Shown: one piece after another, positions 37,777-37,861 of the stretch
Position numbering within the stretch: position 1 is the stretch's first letter
Layout of the letters: each line of letters begins with the position of its first letter
Assembly (NCBI RefSeq): GCF_000276605.1
Contig: NZ_AKJX01000205.1
Coordinates: 1 to 37,861, forward strand
Direction: 5' to 3'
DNA from: Acidovorax sp. CF316
GTDB taxonomy: Bacteria > Pseudomonadota > Gammaproteobacteria > Burkholderiales > Burkholderiaceae_C
DNA: 37,861 nucleotides
Translations under genes and position numbers: made by a program
Notes under the pieces: model-generated
Databases searched by the model: none
The model's input: only the letters and a program-made list of their open reading frames with translations
What the model was told of the DNA's origin: nothing

Positions 37777-37861
37777 GGCGGAGGCCGGGGTATGCGCCCG
37801 GCGGCGCACCTACTGTTCTTTTGCGTCGCCAAAAGAAAGTAGGCAAAGAAAAGGCGACCCC
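37777..37861 (+). repeat. Boundary repeat, copy B (structured dispersed element)
   Basis: Second copy of the element at 1-83, in inverted orientation. Hairpin 1: TGCGCC (37793-37798) with GGCGCA (37803-37808), CGGC loop. Hairpin 2 abuts it: CCTACT (37809-37814) with AGTAGG (37838-37843), and TTCTTTTG (37816-37823) with CAAAAGAA (37830-37837), CGTCGC loop, one bulged G at 37815. An A-rich linker and GGCGACCCC complete it. The loop GTCGC can also pair with the downstream GCGAC. Like copy A, it lies 3' of a gene in the same sense. It may be a transcript-end element; no T-run follows, so it is not a classical terminator. Confidence 0.8.

Noticed and set aside
35768-37846. Minus-strand open frame of 692 codons opposite the nucleotidase gene
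   Set aside because: Antisense shadow that begins inside the boundary repeat; no recognisable domain.

Overview
GC-rich (roughly two-thirds G+C by eye) chromosomal DNA of a Gram-negative betaproteobacterium, most likely the Comamonadaceae (Acidovorax or a close relative). The basis is the dnaG-rpoD pair whose sigma-70 has a long Lys/Ala-rich N-terminus, two Bug/TctC solute-binding proteins without TctAB, many LysR regulators, and the protein sequence style. I see no phage, plasmid, transposase, CRISPR, tRNA or rRNA. This is core and metabolic chromosome, and every recognised gene appears intact.

Layout. 1-83 and 37777-37861 hold two inverted copies of one dispersed structured repeat that bound the window. 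134-4173: exported cupin, TauE/SafE exporter with a divergent LysR gene, transglutaminase-like lipoprotein, aldo/keto reductase. 4597-7398: a large lipoprotein fusing a discoidin (F5/8C) domain to a di-heme oxidoreductase, closed by a strong terminator. 7452-9091: FMN flavoprotein and divergent LysR. 9114-14569, minus strand: a DKNYY-repeat protein, an acyl-CoA synthetase and a RutG-like pyrimidine permease. 14735-19440: dnaG and rpoD, with an internal extended -10 promoter and a structured leader before rpoD. 19649-22223: a Bug solute-binding protein and a chemoreceptor 16 bp apart. 22239-25467: LysR regulator divergent from D-tartrate dehydratase plus a second Bug protein, a probable D-tartrate uptake and catabolism unit. 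25534-27816: Mpo1-like protein divergent from tetR-DUF418, with a near-perfect 28-bp operator on the tetR promoter. 34250-27817, minus strand: metY, a HEAT-repeat protein, an alpha/beta hydrolase, DUF2157 and DUF4401-GDYXXLXY, closely packed. 34363-37726: CBS protein, aroC, and a 5'-nucleotidase-family lipoprotein starting at a TTG that overlaps the aroC stop.

The main candidates for something undescribed are: the 83-85 bp boundary repeat, whose two copies differ by six compensatory base-pair changes in two adjoining hairpins and lie 3' of a gene in the same sense; the discoidin/unknown/di-heme lipoprotein; the Bug-chemoreceptor pair; the TetR/DUF418/Mpo1 locus; and the DUF2157/DUF4401-GDYXXLXY membrane module beside metY. 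Family assignments come from reading motifs; no database search was possible.
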